Assembly (NCBI GenBank): GCA_033558025.1
Contig: JAUCEF010000006.1
Span: 4,774,001-4,838,000, forward strand
Length of the DNA: 64,000 nt
Source: Phytophthora sp. 'mugwort'
Lineage: Eukaryota > Oomycota > Peronosporomycetes > Peronosporales > Peronosporaceae
Direction: 5' to 3'
The position numbers were made by a program, and so were the translations under genes. A model generated the notes under the pieces. It ran no database searches. It was not told where the DNA came from and saw nothing but the letters and a program-made list of their open reading frames with translations. Below, one piece after another: positions 11,298 through 23,975 of this stretch. The first letter of the stretch is position 1; every line of letters starts with the position of its first letter.

Positions 11298-11870
11298 TTT
11301 CGCTGATTATGAGCCAAGAGCCTCTGACTAAACGGCAGCTGCAAGACGTTGAACTGGTTCTATAAAAGCTTCCGACTGTGGCGGTGATGCCCGATGCCAC
11401 TGCCGTAACTGCAAATCCATTTGGGCGAGCTGGAGTACTTCAACCATACTTCGGTGGTTGATCCACGGCAAGGAGGCAGACGAAGTTCACGTGAGCTCCT
11501 CTGCATCGCAGGTAAGCGGGAAGGTACCACTTCTTCACATAATTCGTCTATTAGCTCTCAATACTAGCGTCAAGGACGGACATCACTGCTCCAAGCTGCA
11601 TCTTCGCCTACAAGATAGTGACTGTACAGCAAGACAGCGAAGACGTTTGGGGTTCTAGAAGTCTGTCGTTGCTGCGGGAAGATCGAGCGCAATGATTGCA
11701 ATTGGACCACGTTGAAGCGGACTTCAAGGTCACAGACGCGGCGTCACTGACTTGCATCCAGTGACGTGTCCTGCGCGTTTATCACGCTGACCAAACCTTC
11801 TCGACCACACATGTACTACGTCATAATTCCTCACAACAACGTACTTATATTAATTTCACATTTTACTGCA
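11298..11870. other. Gap between genes B and C
   Basis: No supported gene. B and C are transcribed in the same direction, so the promoter of B and possibly an upstream exon of B lie here. A plus-strand TATAAAAG at about 11361 is probably chance. Confidence 0.4.
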
Positions 11871-12965
11871 CTAGGCTGTGCGTTCCTCCAACGGGGCATA
11901 CGGTGCGTCAGTCTCGTCATCCTCGTCCTCATCGCTGTCCCTTTCGTTACTGCTAATAATTGGCAGGCTCGGCCTCAGTCTTACCACGTTGATGTTGTCA
12001 ATACTCGACCGGCGCCGACCAGTGCTGGTTACCGCTGTCAACGGATGCTGCGGGTCCTCGAACTCGATCGAGAGCGTCGCAATCTGCAGGTTCGAGAGCG
12101 GTGCCGACGGGTTAATGCCATCGTGTGCAGAAGCTTCACTTTCCTGCCCTCCCGGCTCCTCCACTGCTGCAGTGGGGGTCGCCACTTCAGCGTCGTTCGT
12201 TACTACGCCCACAATCGCCGTCTGATTGGCCATGAGGTCCGCGCAATACTTCTTCCAGCCTACGAGAGGCAGCAGCGGGCCGTTCACGGGCGCTCGGTTG
12301 CGATAGGCGTCTTCGCGCACTAGCCTGCGCTGGTGCAAACGGCGCACCCACCACAAGTACGCGATCACGGGAATAGTGAAGCACAAGATGATGATGGTGA
12401 CAATGTCGCCCACCGAGATGCCCATGACGTTGACGGTCGTTGTGGAGCTCAGCGTCGAGCAGTACGCGCTTGAGACCTTGGTCGAGTACACGGGCGACTC
12501 ACAGAAGCCCACGCAGACGCAGCCACCCGAGCCCACGCAAAACTGCGACGGCTCAACGGAGCCCGACGCCGACTTGACGAACTGACTCGCCTTGCAGGAG
12601 GTACACACGGAGTCGCTGCTCTCGCAGTAGGTCGTGTTGGTGGACGGGAAGTAATGTGTTACAACTTCGCTACTGTTAATACGGTAGTCTTCCTGCCATA
12701 CGTAGTCCGCCATGGTAGTGCACAACCCTGCGCTACTGATAACGCACTCCACGTCGTCACTCGGAGACGAGTTCAGACAGTCGTAGCAGGACCGAGGCGA
12801 GTCGCAGGCGTCCGAGCTCTGCTGCTGCCACATGCACACATTCTCGCTGGCTTTGGAGTAGACTGTGGCTGCGGTCGCTGCTGGCGTCGGGACGACGGTC
12901 TCTTCACTCGAAGAGGAGGACGACAAAGAGGAGGACGACGAAGAGGACGAAGGCATCGACGCCAT
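11871..12965 (-). CDS. Family member C: single-domain cysteine-rich membrane protein, intronless
   Basis: An uninterrupted minus-strand frame encodes 364 residues from ATG 12965 (MASMPSSSS). The start is chosen because the MPSSSS run matches gene A; the frame stays open to 13058, and an acceptor-like TTTCAG lies just upstream at about 13018. After a long Ser run comes one complete 14-cysteine domain (landmarks PRSCYDCLN, NTTYC, FCVG, GCVCVGFC), a membrane helix, WWVRRLHQRR, and the family tail motif as GPLLPLVGWKKYCADL. The tail is the longest of the family, over 120 residues, ending in an acidic run (DEDEDDE) and APYAPLEE. Neither of the two family introns is present. A plus-strand frame of 185 codons over the same DNA is an antisense shadow. 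Confidence 0.85.
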   Translation of the reverse strand: MASMPSSSSSSSSLSSSSSSEETVVPTPAATAATVYSKASENVCMWQQQSSDACDSPRSCYDCLNSSPSDDVECVISSAGLCTTMADYVWQEDYRINSSEVVTHYFPSTNTTYCESSDSVCTSCKASQFVKSASGSVEPSQFCVGSGGCVCVGFCESPVYSTKVSSAYCSTLSSTTTVNVMGISVGDIVTIIILCFTIPVIAYLWWVRRLHQRRLVREDAYRNRAPVNGPLLPLVGWKKYCADLMANQTAIVGVVTNDAEVATPTAAVEEPGGQESEASAHDGINPSAPLSNLQIATLSIEFEDPQHPLTAVTSTGRRRSSIDNINVVRLRPSLPIISSNERDSDEDEDDETDAPYAPLEERTA

Positions 12966-14588
12966 ATTCCATTCGACAACGAATGCGCCTGGTGATGCAA
13001 ATGCCTCGGAACTCTGAAATATCCACTCGTGACTCAAACTCCATCTGTGATTAAGCATGCGGCTGATTGGATAGAAGTGGATACGAATACGACATCTGAT
13101 TGATTAGAGCAGCGCGCCACTTGAACCCAATCACCTATCAACACAACTGATGTCGCGGACATCAAAAGCACTGTTTCATTTTTAAATACTCAGCTTGTAA
13201 ATTCGTGGGTGTTAGACCTGCAAACTGAAAAAAACGGTAATGTTCAACACCGGTAGTTATTGCAATGGTGTGTGTACATGTACTCTTGATGTTAGGCTTT
13301 GATTCTGTAGTTTTTACTTGTGATTATTGTGTGCGCTGGAAAGTTAGCGTTCACTGGCCAATCACGAGTCGTGCGGGATTTGACGTTTCTATTGTCGGTT
13401 CGTATTATTATAAAAAATAGATTTAAAAACCGCCAGGATGCCACTAAAACTGGTCCGAAAAGGACTTAACACTTCTTAAGATCAGCGATAGTTTTTGCCC
13501 TACTTGTCTGATAGTAGTGTTAGCGTATCCTAAAACAAACCCCGTTGTATGTAGCAAACACTATCTCTTAGAGTTTCGCACCTTTAGTTTGAATTCTAGG
13601 CATTTAATATTGCCCATTTAGATTGGCAATACGTTTTTTTTCGCAGTAGAGTCAGTAAATAAAAATACTCCTGAGATAGAAAAAATCAGCTGATTTTAAC
13701 TGCTACTCACCAAAATTACAACTCTTTAAATGCTGAATACAACTGGCACATACCATAGTTTTCGCCAATCAAAATTTCAGCTATCCAATCTTTGACTAAT
13801 CAAATTGATTTTCACAAAAAACCTTGCGAGGTTTTACAGAAAAACCTAACTGCTTATTTTTTCGGACCGAGAAGTAGAGGATCATCAAGCAAATTTAAAA
13901 CAATGTCAAGAAAAGTCGTCCTTCCGGAGTACAGTGCTATATCGAAGCTACTGTATACTTCCAGTCTAACACACTTCCTCGCGGTATTTTTTTTCATACT
14001 AGCGCTAACCTTTCCTCAAGACAGTAGTTGTGGAGCCCATCTGGAGGTGACTTTAGATGATAAGGGAAGTGTCATTTTATGCACAACCCTACACCTTCGA
14101 GCATTGCATCTGTACCTCGTATATTATGTACATCTCTCGCTACCTGTGGTTTCGCACCATTTGCTGGCCAGACGCCCTGAGCTTTCTCGAGTGAAGGCTA
14201 GCAGACTCGTCCCGGGCTGCGTGCCGAGTACGGTGGGAATGCCTTCAAGAATGGAGATACGAACCAAGCTCCGCTCAGAGCGCCGCCAGCATGTTCCAGT
14301 AGTGACGACGACAGTACGAGTGGGCTCTATCGTGATGATGATTGTAACGCTTCCATCAGAGGGAGCCTACCCTACTGCTCCGTCGGACATGTCCAGTCAA
14401 ATCTACACAATCAGCTAGCATAGCGAAGGTGTGGGATCAGTTATTGATACATCTGCTGTTGAGGTGTGGCATCGCCGTTGAAGCAATCTCAATCTCAGCT
14501 CGACAATTGGGAGGCTTTTCACTCATACATCAGTGATTATTCCGTAGAGAGCTACCAGGTTTGTCCATTCAACGGTTGAATACAAACA
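12966..14588. other. AT-rich gap without a supported gene
   Basis: The sequence upstream of gene C is AT-rich with poly-A/T runs. A 208-codon plus-strand frame at 13792-14418 has no recognisable domain and a composition that drifts along its length; I do not support it as a gene. Nothing else is visible. Confidence 0.45.
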
Positions 14589-14656
14589 TTGCTGTCATCT
14601 AACCGCCGTATGACGCGTCTGCATTACAGAGCATTTGCATTCGCACCATCAACTAG

Positions 14657-14860
14657 GTGGAAAAGCAGAGCAAGGAAATCCGAAATACTCGCTCGAAATC
14701 GCCACTTATTCCGGATGAACGATGGTTGTACAACAAGACCCATGTCTGTAGGAATTTTGGAACCTTCACACCGCGTAAAAAAGGGAAGAACCTGCGACTG
14801 GAGAGTCGTGCAACTGCGTGTCCAGCCCAGGTAGGCAACACTGTCTTCAAATTGGTGTAA
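14657..14860 (+). pseudogene. Fragment of a MULE N-terminal FAR1/FLYWCH-like domain
   Basis: This 67-residue frame contains THVCRNFGTFTPRKKGKN followed by SRATACPAQVGN. The spacing of Cys, Gly-Lys-rich stretch and Cys-Pro-Ala resembles the zinc-binding N-terminal domain found in front of MULE/SWIM transposases of oomycetes (THxxxxxGxxxxRGKGKR...CPAR). No nuclease follows in frame. A more complete MULE/SWIM relic lies at 18.4-20.3 kb, with a Harbinger relic between, so this might be a detached head. The call rests on motif memory only. Confidence 0.35.
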
Positions 14861-15003
14861 CGTGCCTGCTAGTAACCCTGCACACCGAGTGTTGGTGTCC
14901 AGCACTGATCACGGCCAAAGTCCGTCTGGCTGTCGGAGGTCAACTCAATCATCCGCGCCGGTGGGTGCCAACTGACAGCAACACCTACTTTATTTGCACT
15001 CTT

Positions 15004-15032
15004 TCGTATCGTATCGTATCGTATCGTATCGT
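15004..15032. repeat. (TCGTA)n microsatellite
   Basis: Almost six perfect copies of TCGTA in a row. It lies in a GC-richer stretch (15.0-15.8 kb) without a supported gene. Confidence 0.9.
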
Positions 15033-15329
15033 TCGTCCGTCCTCGCTCCTACTACCAGTCAGCGGGTACCGTTCGGCTTCCACGCGCAAGCAACTCGAAA
15101 TGAAGCACTCGGGTCGACGCTCGCTTAAACACTTGGACTTACGCCACTGGCGCCCGTCCAGCAACGCAGTCAACCATCGAACTCGGACAGACACGGTTGT
15201 CCTATACCTCTGCACTTCTCGCTGCCACTTGCTTGTGTCCACCTCACGTGGCTCGCCCTAGGCGTAGTCCGCTCGTTCATCCTCACCCCCGCTCGTCAGC
15301 CGGGTCCTCGCTTCGTCCGTTTGTTCAAG

Positions 15330-15500
15330 GTCTCTTCGGCCAATTGTCGGAGTCCTCGGTCGTCGTTTGGCGTTTTGCCTCGGGCCGCAGTCGACGTGTT
15401 CTCGGCTCGGCAAATTCGTAACTCAGCCCAGTCGAGGTCTCCTCGGCTTGGCCAATTCGCAACTCTGCCCTCCAGTCGCCTCGGTCTTCGGCCGTCTAGC
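15330..15500. repeat. Diverged tandem duplication around CTCGGCTYGGC
   Basis: Two similar segments start at about 15401 (CTCGGCTCGGCAAATTCG) and 15442 (CTCGGCTTGGCCAATTCG), period about 41 bp. A weaker third copy is near 15335 (TTCGGCCAATTGTCGG). The surrounding 15.06-15.80 kb has no recognised gene and could be remains of a terminal or regulatory part of a mobile element; that is a guess. Confidence 0.5.
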
Positions 15501-16050
15501 CGCCAGCCTGTTCCTCAACGCCGGCGGGTTCGATATCTTGTGTCCATCCTTGGCACCCAGCCGTTTCCACGTGTTGTCAACAGAAATTTGGATGACCCCC
15601 GATTTACAATCTGTATAAGGGTGCAACGCAGAAGCACACCCATCCTCTCAGCAAATCAACTACGAGCAGTACCCCGCAGTTCGAACCGAGCGTCCGAGCG
15701 TCCGAGTGGTGTGGTCGTTATTGTTGATGAGCTCCGAAAGATTTGAAGCCAAAACGAAGAGCGTTCCGCAGTACACTTTAGATTACCCTCACTGAACATG
15801 TCCATCCGTGACATTCCTAATTTGGTGCGCCGGCTTAAAGAGAGATAAGTATCACCACCATCTAGTGCTGCGCAGCTGCGGGCCGTTCTTATCAGACGGT
15901 AGCGCGGACGCGGACGAAACCACACCTTTAAAACAGCTGGGTTCCCGTTACCATCCATTCCTATTAGATCGTGTAGTGTACCGGTAATTGTATTATAGCT
16001 CGCGTGAGCTAGGCTCTGAAAAATCACCACCACGATCGCTATGCTCTCGA

Positions 16051-17247
16051 CACGAGCTCCAGCGATAGCTCCGACGACTGGATAGAGTCCTGCCCTACGG
16101 CGGCGAGCGCAGTGCTGCTCTTCTTGATAGTGCATGTGGCTTTTCTGGTCGCGCGCTCAGCGGCGATCACTCGCCAGCGTCCGTAATGGCAACGACCCGT
16201 GTAGCAGGCACAAGCAGATAGCTCCTTCAACGGGGAGTACGGCATGTCGTTGGACTCGTTCAACACGCTCCTGTCGTACCTGCGCAACGACCCCGCCGTT
16301 GCCTACACGATGTCGACCCCGGCTCCGGTGTCAGGCCGATAAAACCGTAAAGTCGTGCTTCACTGCACACTGGGTTGGCTCGCTAGTGGCTCATATGTCG
16401 ACATCAGGGACGCGGCCGAAATCCGTGTGTCCCCTTCTACCGAGTACTACTCATCGGGATCCGTGCACTAGTCAAGTCTGCCCAGCTACGATACCATTTT
16501 CCATCTACACGGACCAAGGTTAAGGCCGCAGCCACGTGCTTTACCGCCCGAAACTCATTTGGAGTGCTGATGCCTGCGTAGGCTGTATCGATGATATCCT
16601 GATTAGGGTCCGAACGTTATCGGTCACGGAGACGCGCAGCGCACGCGCCTACTTCCCCGGTATTACCAGACCATTGGCGCGAACGTCCAAGTGGTATGTG
16701 ACCACCTATGCAGGTTAATTTATCTGTACTCCGCAGCCCGAGGTGGCACAAACGACATTCGAATGTACGGCAGGACCAGACTCAAGGGGCTAGTGGATGG
16801 CCCCCCTGTCGGCAAATACGTGGTTTCCGACGTCTATGCGCCGTCAGGGCACCTACTGACACCATGTTCGTGCACAAATCGGGCTGCTCCTGAGCAAGAC
16901 CCTACTGCTTTTACATAAACCAACTGCGTATTGAGCAAGTGTTTGAGTTGATGACTACAAAGTAACTTATATCGGATCACCCTCTGCTGATAAAACTGGG
17001 TAATGTCAGGAACGTGGTCATGGCGATATCAAGACTGCACAAACTCGTGATCTCTCCGCGCACGGATGCCGTGTTACGCGATGATACAGATCCGATGGCT
17101 GGCGCTAAACCTAGTGCAGAGGGCTTCATTCCTAGTGACGCAAGGGCTCAGGTCACTGATGTGTCATTATTACGGGATCGGATCGTGAGCCATATCAGAT
17201 CAATCACGATCGTCCGTCCGCATTACAACCAAGAGCGCAACATCTAG
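16051..17247 (+). pseudogene. PIF/Harbinger (DDE_Tnp_4) transposase relic
   Basis: Pieces in different plus frames follow the order of a Harbinger nuclease: an N-terminal piece SSDSSDDWIESCP (about 16052), MSLDSFNTLLSYLRND (about 16240), GSYVDIRDAAEI (about 16395), CVGCIDD (about 16580), VCDHLCRLIYLYSAARGGTNDIR (16691-16770), DGPPVGKYVVSD and HLLTPCS, and a C-terminal tail with RLHKLVISPRTD ending HYNQERNI at 17247. Family knowledge: the enzyme is a DDE nuclease with motifs in the GxxDG, VxDxxY/F and ELLTPF regions. Several stops (about 16190-16210, 16340, 16470, 16960) and frameshifts inactivate it. No terminal inverted repeats were found by eye, and the Myb-like partner protein of intact Harbingers was not found. 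Confidence 0.72.
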
Positions 17248-18414
17248 CTCGTCAATGCTGTATTGTGCCTTTTTGATCATACTACCCATTCTCGCTCTGA
17301 GAACGACGATGCCGCTCTCGATATCTCGCACAGCAGGGCCCTCATCGCATTTACCTCAAGTTTGTCGAATCCGATCGGAGAGCCTTCCCCACTCCTGAAA
17401 ATTCAACAAAGCCGACTGCGGCTCATGGTGTTCTCGCTCTAGCTCAGCGCGAGCCTCTCCGCTCGTGTATCTCTTCACAAAAATGATGCTTGATGGTACG
17501 CGTACGTGATGTTAGAGCTCTGCTCGTCGCGGTTCACGCGTGCGTCGATCTCTTGTCTGATGAGAGGATGGTCAAGGGCTGGGGACGACTCAGCGACTTC
17601 GTCGGAGAACAGGATATTGAGCACTTGGAATGGGCCCTGGGTCTCCTTCTTGGGACTTTGTCACTACTCGGGCTTGACTGTCCTAGATTGGCTAATTCTG
17701 CCTTTGGGCCGCGATGAGGTGCGACATGTCCTCCTTCTCTTGCTCTTTTTGCGGGCACGCTCAGTTTACAGCAGACCGGCCGCAACTTGGCGTGCTTAAT
17801 CGAGCTGGTCGGCCGGCCGGCGATCGTGGACGCGCAATTCCTTACAGGACGGCTGTTCACCACTGTATCGTTGACGGCGAGGACGACGTCATCGAGAGTG
17901 CCCACCCATACCAAGGCTCGCTTTACCCGTCACTACGATCGTCGCGGGTCATGGTCGTGTGCTCGCTGCTCGGTGGCCGCGGAATGCAGTATCGCACGAG
18001 CGAGCTTACCAAGCGATACAGTATATAACGCGATTGCGGCTGCACCAAACAGGATCGAGATCGCAAATGGGAGCGGCGCGCTACCACGCTACCACGCTAC
18101 GTAGCGTGGCGGAAGATCGTAGAGACGCACAACCGTCCGTGCGAAAAGAAACCTACGGGAGTAGCCGCTACCGTGCTACCCTCGTTGGAACGGCCCGAAG
18201 ACGTGGTGTGAAGGTATGTGATGAGGGCGGAAATATGGGGTTATTTTTGTCGAGAGGCAACGTTAGAAGGTGTGACTACGTAATGCTTTCGTGCCACTTC
18301 CTTCTTAATGATTTATCGATGCTGTAATACGTCCGACCTGTATTACTTTGCAGTTCTCCGCATATGCGCGGGATTTGTACGGCTTCCTAAGCTGTTTTGA
18401 AGGACGCTAGTCAC
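17248..18414. other. Gap with unassigned frames and a palindrome
   Basis: Overlapping open frames on both strands at 17.49-18.33 kb reflect GC-rich composition and show no domain I recognise. A perfect 18-bp palindrome, CCACGCTACGTAGCGTGG, sits at 18092-18109, preceded by a short direct repeat of CTACCACG. Confidence 0.4.
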
Positions 18415-20250
18415 GGCACGGACGCATCAAAGTACAACGTCTTCTCTTTCGTGGTCCACGACGCTTTTTGGCAAAGGCCAGTTCGTGCAACAGTCGGTTC
18501 CTGAAAATGAGCGTCCGGTGGCGTAGACGACAGCTCCCGAAGAGTCAAGAAGAGCGACTCAGCTTATGCAAAGCTGCGGTGTGTGATAATTGACAACGAA
18601 ATTACTGAGATGTCAGTCCTCAAAGCTTCCATCCCAGATGCTCAATTCTGCTTTGTCAATTCCATGTAATCAAGTATCTCCGAGAGCAATCGGAAGTAGT
18701 GACTATAGGCTGCCGTCGTGGCAGAACATAAGTTGCAAAACATGATGCATTTGATAGTGGGAGCGAAGAATGAACTCGAAAGACCCAAAACACAGAAATA
18801 TACCTATGCCACATCCTTTAGAAAGAGGCATGCCCAGCGCATCAGCGACACCTGTTGAAACAGATTTGCGAACACAACGGAGAATGTATTGTGTCAGATG
18901 GGCACGAAGTTGCTTCTGATGCATGCACAGCTGGTACGCCTTCTACTATCGATGCGCATCCGTTTGAAGCATACGCCCACAAAACTGGAATAACTGTAAT
19001 GTGCTCGTATGAGCGCTAAAATACTACAGGCAAGAATACTAACCATCGGCTAGAGTCGACGTGGAAGCAATTTAAGGACACCCATGACAATGGATGTTGT
19101 GAGTATTTCACGTCCATTGTGTACTACCACAGTTGAGAAGAGCGCAGGTTTGTAACAAAATCACACCAAATCTCTGTCGTCCACGTATGGAGTACGACCA
19201 CAAGAAATCGGTCATGGCAAATTTGGTGAGCGAGCTTGTGTGTAAACAACATTTGAGCAGTACTTTTTTGCAGTATGCGGTCGTGCAAAGTCCATTTTTC
19301 ACGAGGGGCTTCCCGGGTTTTACTTGATCAAGACGAGACAACCAATGATGATGCTCTAGACGGAAATAAGGCAGAGTACTCGGTGGGCAAGCGCGACTGG
19401 AAGTGCTCGTGCTTATCATGACCCTGCTGTTCCGTGCGTTATATTCGCAAGGCCTTAATAAGGAGCTCATGATTCCAACACAATTACTTTCCTCCCGATG
19501 GCTGTTCACTTCGCTTCGTTCGTCCCCTCATCTGGAAAAAAATCCTGGTGCTGTATTTGCTGAAGCCAAAGTGATGCCGTATAGAAATCAGCCATGAGAC
19601 TTGCCAATTCGCATCAGTGAGACGATTGGCGCTATGGGATATCTCAATGTCGTGCAGCACTTCATACCCTTCAAGAAGTGGTGAAGATGTTCAAGCGTGG
19701 TGAATGCGATGTGTTGGCCGCGCGGTTTACTGGGCAAGATAGAGTCGATGAATATGCAACACCAGCCAGTGAAGTTTCTACCCCTGAAGCGTCAACGCCA
19801 GCAGCTGAAGCGGCGATTCTATCAACTGAATTAATCAGTTCCGAGTTGGGGATCCTCCCATCTCAGTTACGCACATGTTTTGGAGATGAACAGGTGCTGC
19901 TGGACGACTCCGACGCGCAAAAGCGCGATCTTGTGACTTTATCAATATAGCTGGCGGAATGCAATGATGCCTTTGACGTTATTTCTCCTCACGCTCACGA
20001 AGCTAAGCCTCGGCTAAAACGAACTGGGAAAGTACAATGGAACAAGAGGATTCTGAGATGTACTATAGTTGTCGCATCTATCGCACGTGTTGTCTGATGA
20101 CGCTATTTACAATAGCGCTGCATCTACGCTCAAGAAACCCACGCTGTTTGTGTTCTCTTAGAAGTCAAAGTCCCCGATACCGCGCCAAATCGAGAAGCCC
20201 CAGCTACAAAGCCAGTCATATGGCTGACGAGATGAATAGGGTGATTTCCA
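18415..20250 (+). pseudogene. MULE/SWIM-type transposase relic
   Basis: In order: YNVFSFVVHDAFW (about 18430), CVIIDNEITEMSVLKAS and FPDAQ-like IPDAQFCFVNSM (18580-18670), AEHKLQNMMHLIVGAKNE (18720-18775), RLESTWKQFKDTHDN (about 19050), EERRFVTK, DWKCSC (about 19390, the CxC of a SWIM zinc finger), TQLLSSRWLFTSLRS (about 19480-19520), and a C-terminal region FKRGECDVLAARF (19678 on). These match, from memory, the RNase H-like domain and SWIM finger of a family abundant in oomycetes. Multiple stops and frame changes make it inactive. The tail after 19950 (KVPDTAPNREAPATKP) is probably the C-terminal linker. No terminal repeats were identified. Confidence 0.65.
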
Positions 20251-22835
20251 AAAATACTTTAAAAAGGTGCGATACAAAGCGTACGGCTCTACAAAAGAAG
20301 ACACAGGTCTCGAAAAGCGAGATATTGCTGTTAATATTCCGGAAGTTGGATACGTCAGTACATCTACTCTTAGAATGAGGAACCCCTACTGATTTCTTTC
20401 ACAGCCGCCATAGCACGCTGACAGCACCATTTTTAATAGCATTAAACCATTGTTTTTATTCTATATTAAAGACGGATTAATCCACCCGAGCCCTTGTCAT
20501 AAAACCATTTAAGGTGGTAGGTTTTGGAAGGCATCCATAACAGACAATATTTCCATTCGAAGAACGACATTTGCAGGATCTTCAATGTCGACTTTTGGCA
20601 GCAACTCTGCAAGGGATCAGCGTTTGCATCGCTAAGAGCTGAAAGGGTCACGGCTAGCTACTGCTACTGTTCTCCTGCTGCTGCTCATTAGCTTGACGAA
20701 GTTATGATGCCCTTGCATTGGAGCAGGTGCAATATACGTCAAACGACCACCCATTTCAGATTGATGCTTCCACTTAACACCTACCCTGATGTCAACGCGC
20801 AAGGGCTCTACTTCATATGGGCGGAGCCGCTGCGACTGGTCGGTGTGATGAACATGACGCACGTGTTTTTCAGTGGTGCAGGGGCCCGACTCTTATGCGT
20901 TGAGGCTCTGGTTATGCTGTGCTATCGTCTACATATCTGGGAGCCTCTCACGAACTTGAAAGCAGTTCGGGAGCCCGGATCCGGCATGCAGCCGCGCCAC
21001 TACTGATACATTTGATTGTGTGGAACCATGTGGCTTACGTTTTTGTTATTCATTTAGATATCTTAATTGACAATGAATGGAAGGACACACTATTATTTCA
21101 TGACGTCGTGTATGCAGAGCGCCATGACACTAAAGATATGAAAAATATTAAAACATAAAAACATTTAAATGTTGCTGATGCGATTCAAGGTTAGGGATTT
21201 GATACTGGAGTGCCACTGACCAAGACTGCAGCTCCAGTATTGCAGCACCAAGCTTCACCGCGTGGCTGAACGCCAGCTCAACCATTCGCATCTTCCTCGA
21301 CGAGCTTTTCGAAAGCATTGGGCTCCTTCAGGTGCCGACCGCTTTCCTATTCGAGCTGAGGTCGTGAATTTCAGTGGAGACGAGTGTGTGCAACACGACT
21401 GTTTTTCTAAGTACGATATTTTAATATAGAACTTTGTATGCGGTTCATAAAAGAAGGTGTATAGTACTATAATTTTGTCCGCTGCTGCCGAAACCGGCAA
21501 TTTGTATGCGGACCCTATCAAAGGCGCTGAAATCGCAGACGTTAGAACATGTACCCTCTTGCCATGCATAATAAAAAGAAGATATCTAACAGCAGCTTCT
21601 AATTCCCCTTACAAGCCGAGATAGAGGCAAAAGTGTGAACAGATTTGGGGGGGTCCTATCGATTTCGCGGTGCACTGTATGATTTCACGTTCTGTTTAAA
21701 AACGGATGACCACTGATGGTCACTTACCATAGTCGACGAATTTATTGAGGGACATAATCGCTTTTGGTCACATCTCTAAATTCACGTTGATCACGGCATG
21801 CATATGCCTGATCATGCGCATCATGATCAAACTAGACTTGGTCAATAAGTAAGCGACACGATTACCCATCTATACATCCCCTTGATTCTTAGCGCATCTG
21901 TTTTAAAACTACAGCTGAGCCCTTACGGGTCATTTTCGGAGTCGCGTAACGAACAGCGCTATCGTTAAAGCTAGCCTATATATATATATGTTCTGCATTA
22001 AACCTAAGACGCCCACTTTCAAGGCTTACCAGCGAGCAAAGGTCCGTTCAGCGTCGTCGGGGTCTAAAAAAGAACTGGATATCCTTCTACACACACCGTC
22101 ATTTCGACAACAACTCCAAATATGAGTGATCTACAGGAAACTACTGGAACTAGTGATTCTCCACACTTCAGCGCGTGTTCAACTTCATCCAATCGTTGCC
22201 TTGTGCTTCGGTAGCGTCATTCCCATCAGCTGAGGTGTCTCCACCGCGCACATGAAGCCGAAGTGGCATGATCATGACAGAGATCCCTACGGAGCCCTGT
22301 AGCTCAGAAGCTCTTAGACAAGCTCGCTGCGTTTAGAGCAATACAGCTTGCCCTTTTCAGAAATCTCGATGAAGATATGTCGCTTGCTCCTCGATTAAAT
22401 ACAACAGCCGAGCCGTCATCGCGTGGCTCGCAAGATGCACCAGTGCAAGCACCCCATGCCCACACAAAAAGCAAAAAGGATCGCGAGATGGACTAACCAA
22501 AATTTATTTTCAAGGATACGAACACACGAACGCGCGGGGGGGGGTATGATTTTGACAATATGGTCCCGCACACTGGCCAACTCGGTTGTCCACTTTCGCA
22601 AGCTAATGATGAAACCCTACACACAGATGGCCCCCGCGATGAGGCGTTTGTAGACGAGCTGGTGGAGAAGGAGGAGGGATTGGCAGCGTGAAAGAGATGG
22701 GAGTTGGTATACATTAAGTTCCTCAAGAACTCGCAGAGTTGTTCGTGATCTCTCAAGAAAACAAGTTTTTACCCGCGTTAGAACCGCTAAAGCAGCACTA
22801 AATGGAGCCAATATTACCACGCTTGAAACCTGGGT
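20251..22835. other. Gap without a recognised gene
   Basis: Minus-strand frames at 20466-20862 and 21255-21569 have no domain I can name. A G-run of nine bases lies at 22536-22544 and one of seven near 21650. The last 400 bp may be the decayed 5' part of the MULE relic that follows. Confidence 0.4.
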
Positions 22836-23975
22836 ATGGCTAATGTGAAAAATGAGCTCTTGGGCTTTTTTCAATTTAGCTACACTTGGCATGGCGACAA
22901 CAAACTAAAACTAGAAAAATGTGCATTTGAGCGCTTAATTGGGTGGACTCATCCTGAACTGCGCATCCTGCTCCTATACGCTGATGGGGACTTGTTCGTC
23001 GATAAGACTTTTTGCTGTACGCCAGATGAATTCTACCAATGTATAACACTCGTGATACACGATCCACTGCCAGAACTGTTTGTACCAATCTTCTTTACGC
23101 TTGCAACAAGCCCACGCAACATTTGTACAAGAAACCGCTCCAGTGCATTGAATTCGCTGTTGGGCGAAAGCCAAGAGTTGAGGAGGTGGTGTGTGACTTT
23201 GAAGCTGCTTTGATTTTTGCTGTGCGAGATTATGTCCCGACACGCACGGTTGGATGCTTGCTTCATTTCAAGCAGGCACACAGACGAAAGATGAAGAAGC
23301 ATCAACTTCGGATGCAAAGACTGGGATAGCAATGGGCTTTGGCGTATTAGATGCGCTGACTGTGATTAACTCGGGAAAAATGGCATCCAGGGTGTTACGT
23401 GGTTAAAGAACAAAATTAAGTTGAGAGGCGGGATCCGTTACACCCTGGAAAAGTGGAAACGTTTTTTTTTGCGGTTCTTAAAAAAGCCACGGCAGGAATG
23501 TATCCTCTCTAGGTCGGTGGAACATACTCGGCGTCCATCAGATAATTGTAAGCATAACAAATAATCTTTTCGAGCCATTTCACCACGAGCTGAACGCTGC
23601 ATAAACCTCCAGCAGCACTCCAATCGGTTATTGACACAATTGAGGAAATAGCGCGCGAGTATGTTATTTTTCGGCGAAGCATCATTACGGTCATGCGTCA
23701 GCTCCTGTACGATTAAGCATGCGCTTTCCGAGGGCCCCTACGATACCTGAACCTGATGATATAGTAGCCACTAATAGTGAGCGATGATCACAGCAGTGAT
23801 CTTCCAGACGATGATGATGTATGATGATGACCCAGTGGTGTCGGAGCAAGAACTTGAGCTACTTTATGCCTCGTCGTCCGAGTGTGAAGAGAACTGTCTT
23901 TGGCGTGACACACTCCGGTTTCTGCGTAAGATACGCATCGGCATCGATCGTCCATATTGTAGCCATGTAGGGTAA
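22836..23975 (+). pseudogene. MULE transposase relic 1
   Basis: The first frame carries RLIGWTHPELRILLLYADGD then LFVDKTF and CTPDEFYQC, the first catalytic block of MULE nucleases (FxDGTFxxxPxxFYQ), with Lys in place of Gly. The next block, in another frame, is VEEVVCDFEAALIFAVRD (about 23175-23225) with the second Asp, then GCLLHFKQAHRRKM. The C-terminal end is TIEEIAREYV near 23640, and an acidic tail follows (YDDDPVVSEQELELL, 23820-23870). Stops and frameshifts are frequent. Family knowledge: MULEs move by a DDE nuclease; the third residue (in NNPLERF) is not visible here. Confidence 0.7.

Noticed and set aside
11766..12323. 185-codon plus-strand open frame
   Set aside because: Antisense to gene C; no domain, no splice or promoter support.
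13792..14418. 208-codon open frame with a hydrophobic stretch
   Set aside because: Composition changes along the frame, no family similarity, not clearly linked to a promoter; probably chance in AT-rich DNA.
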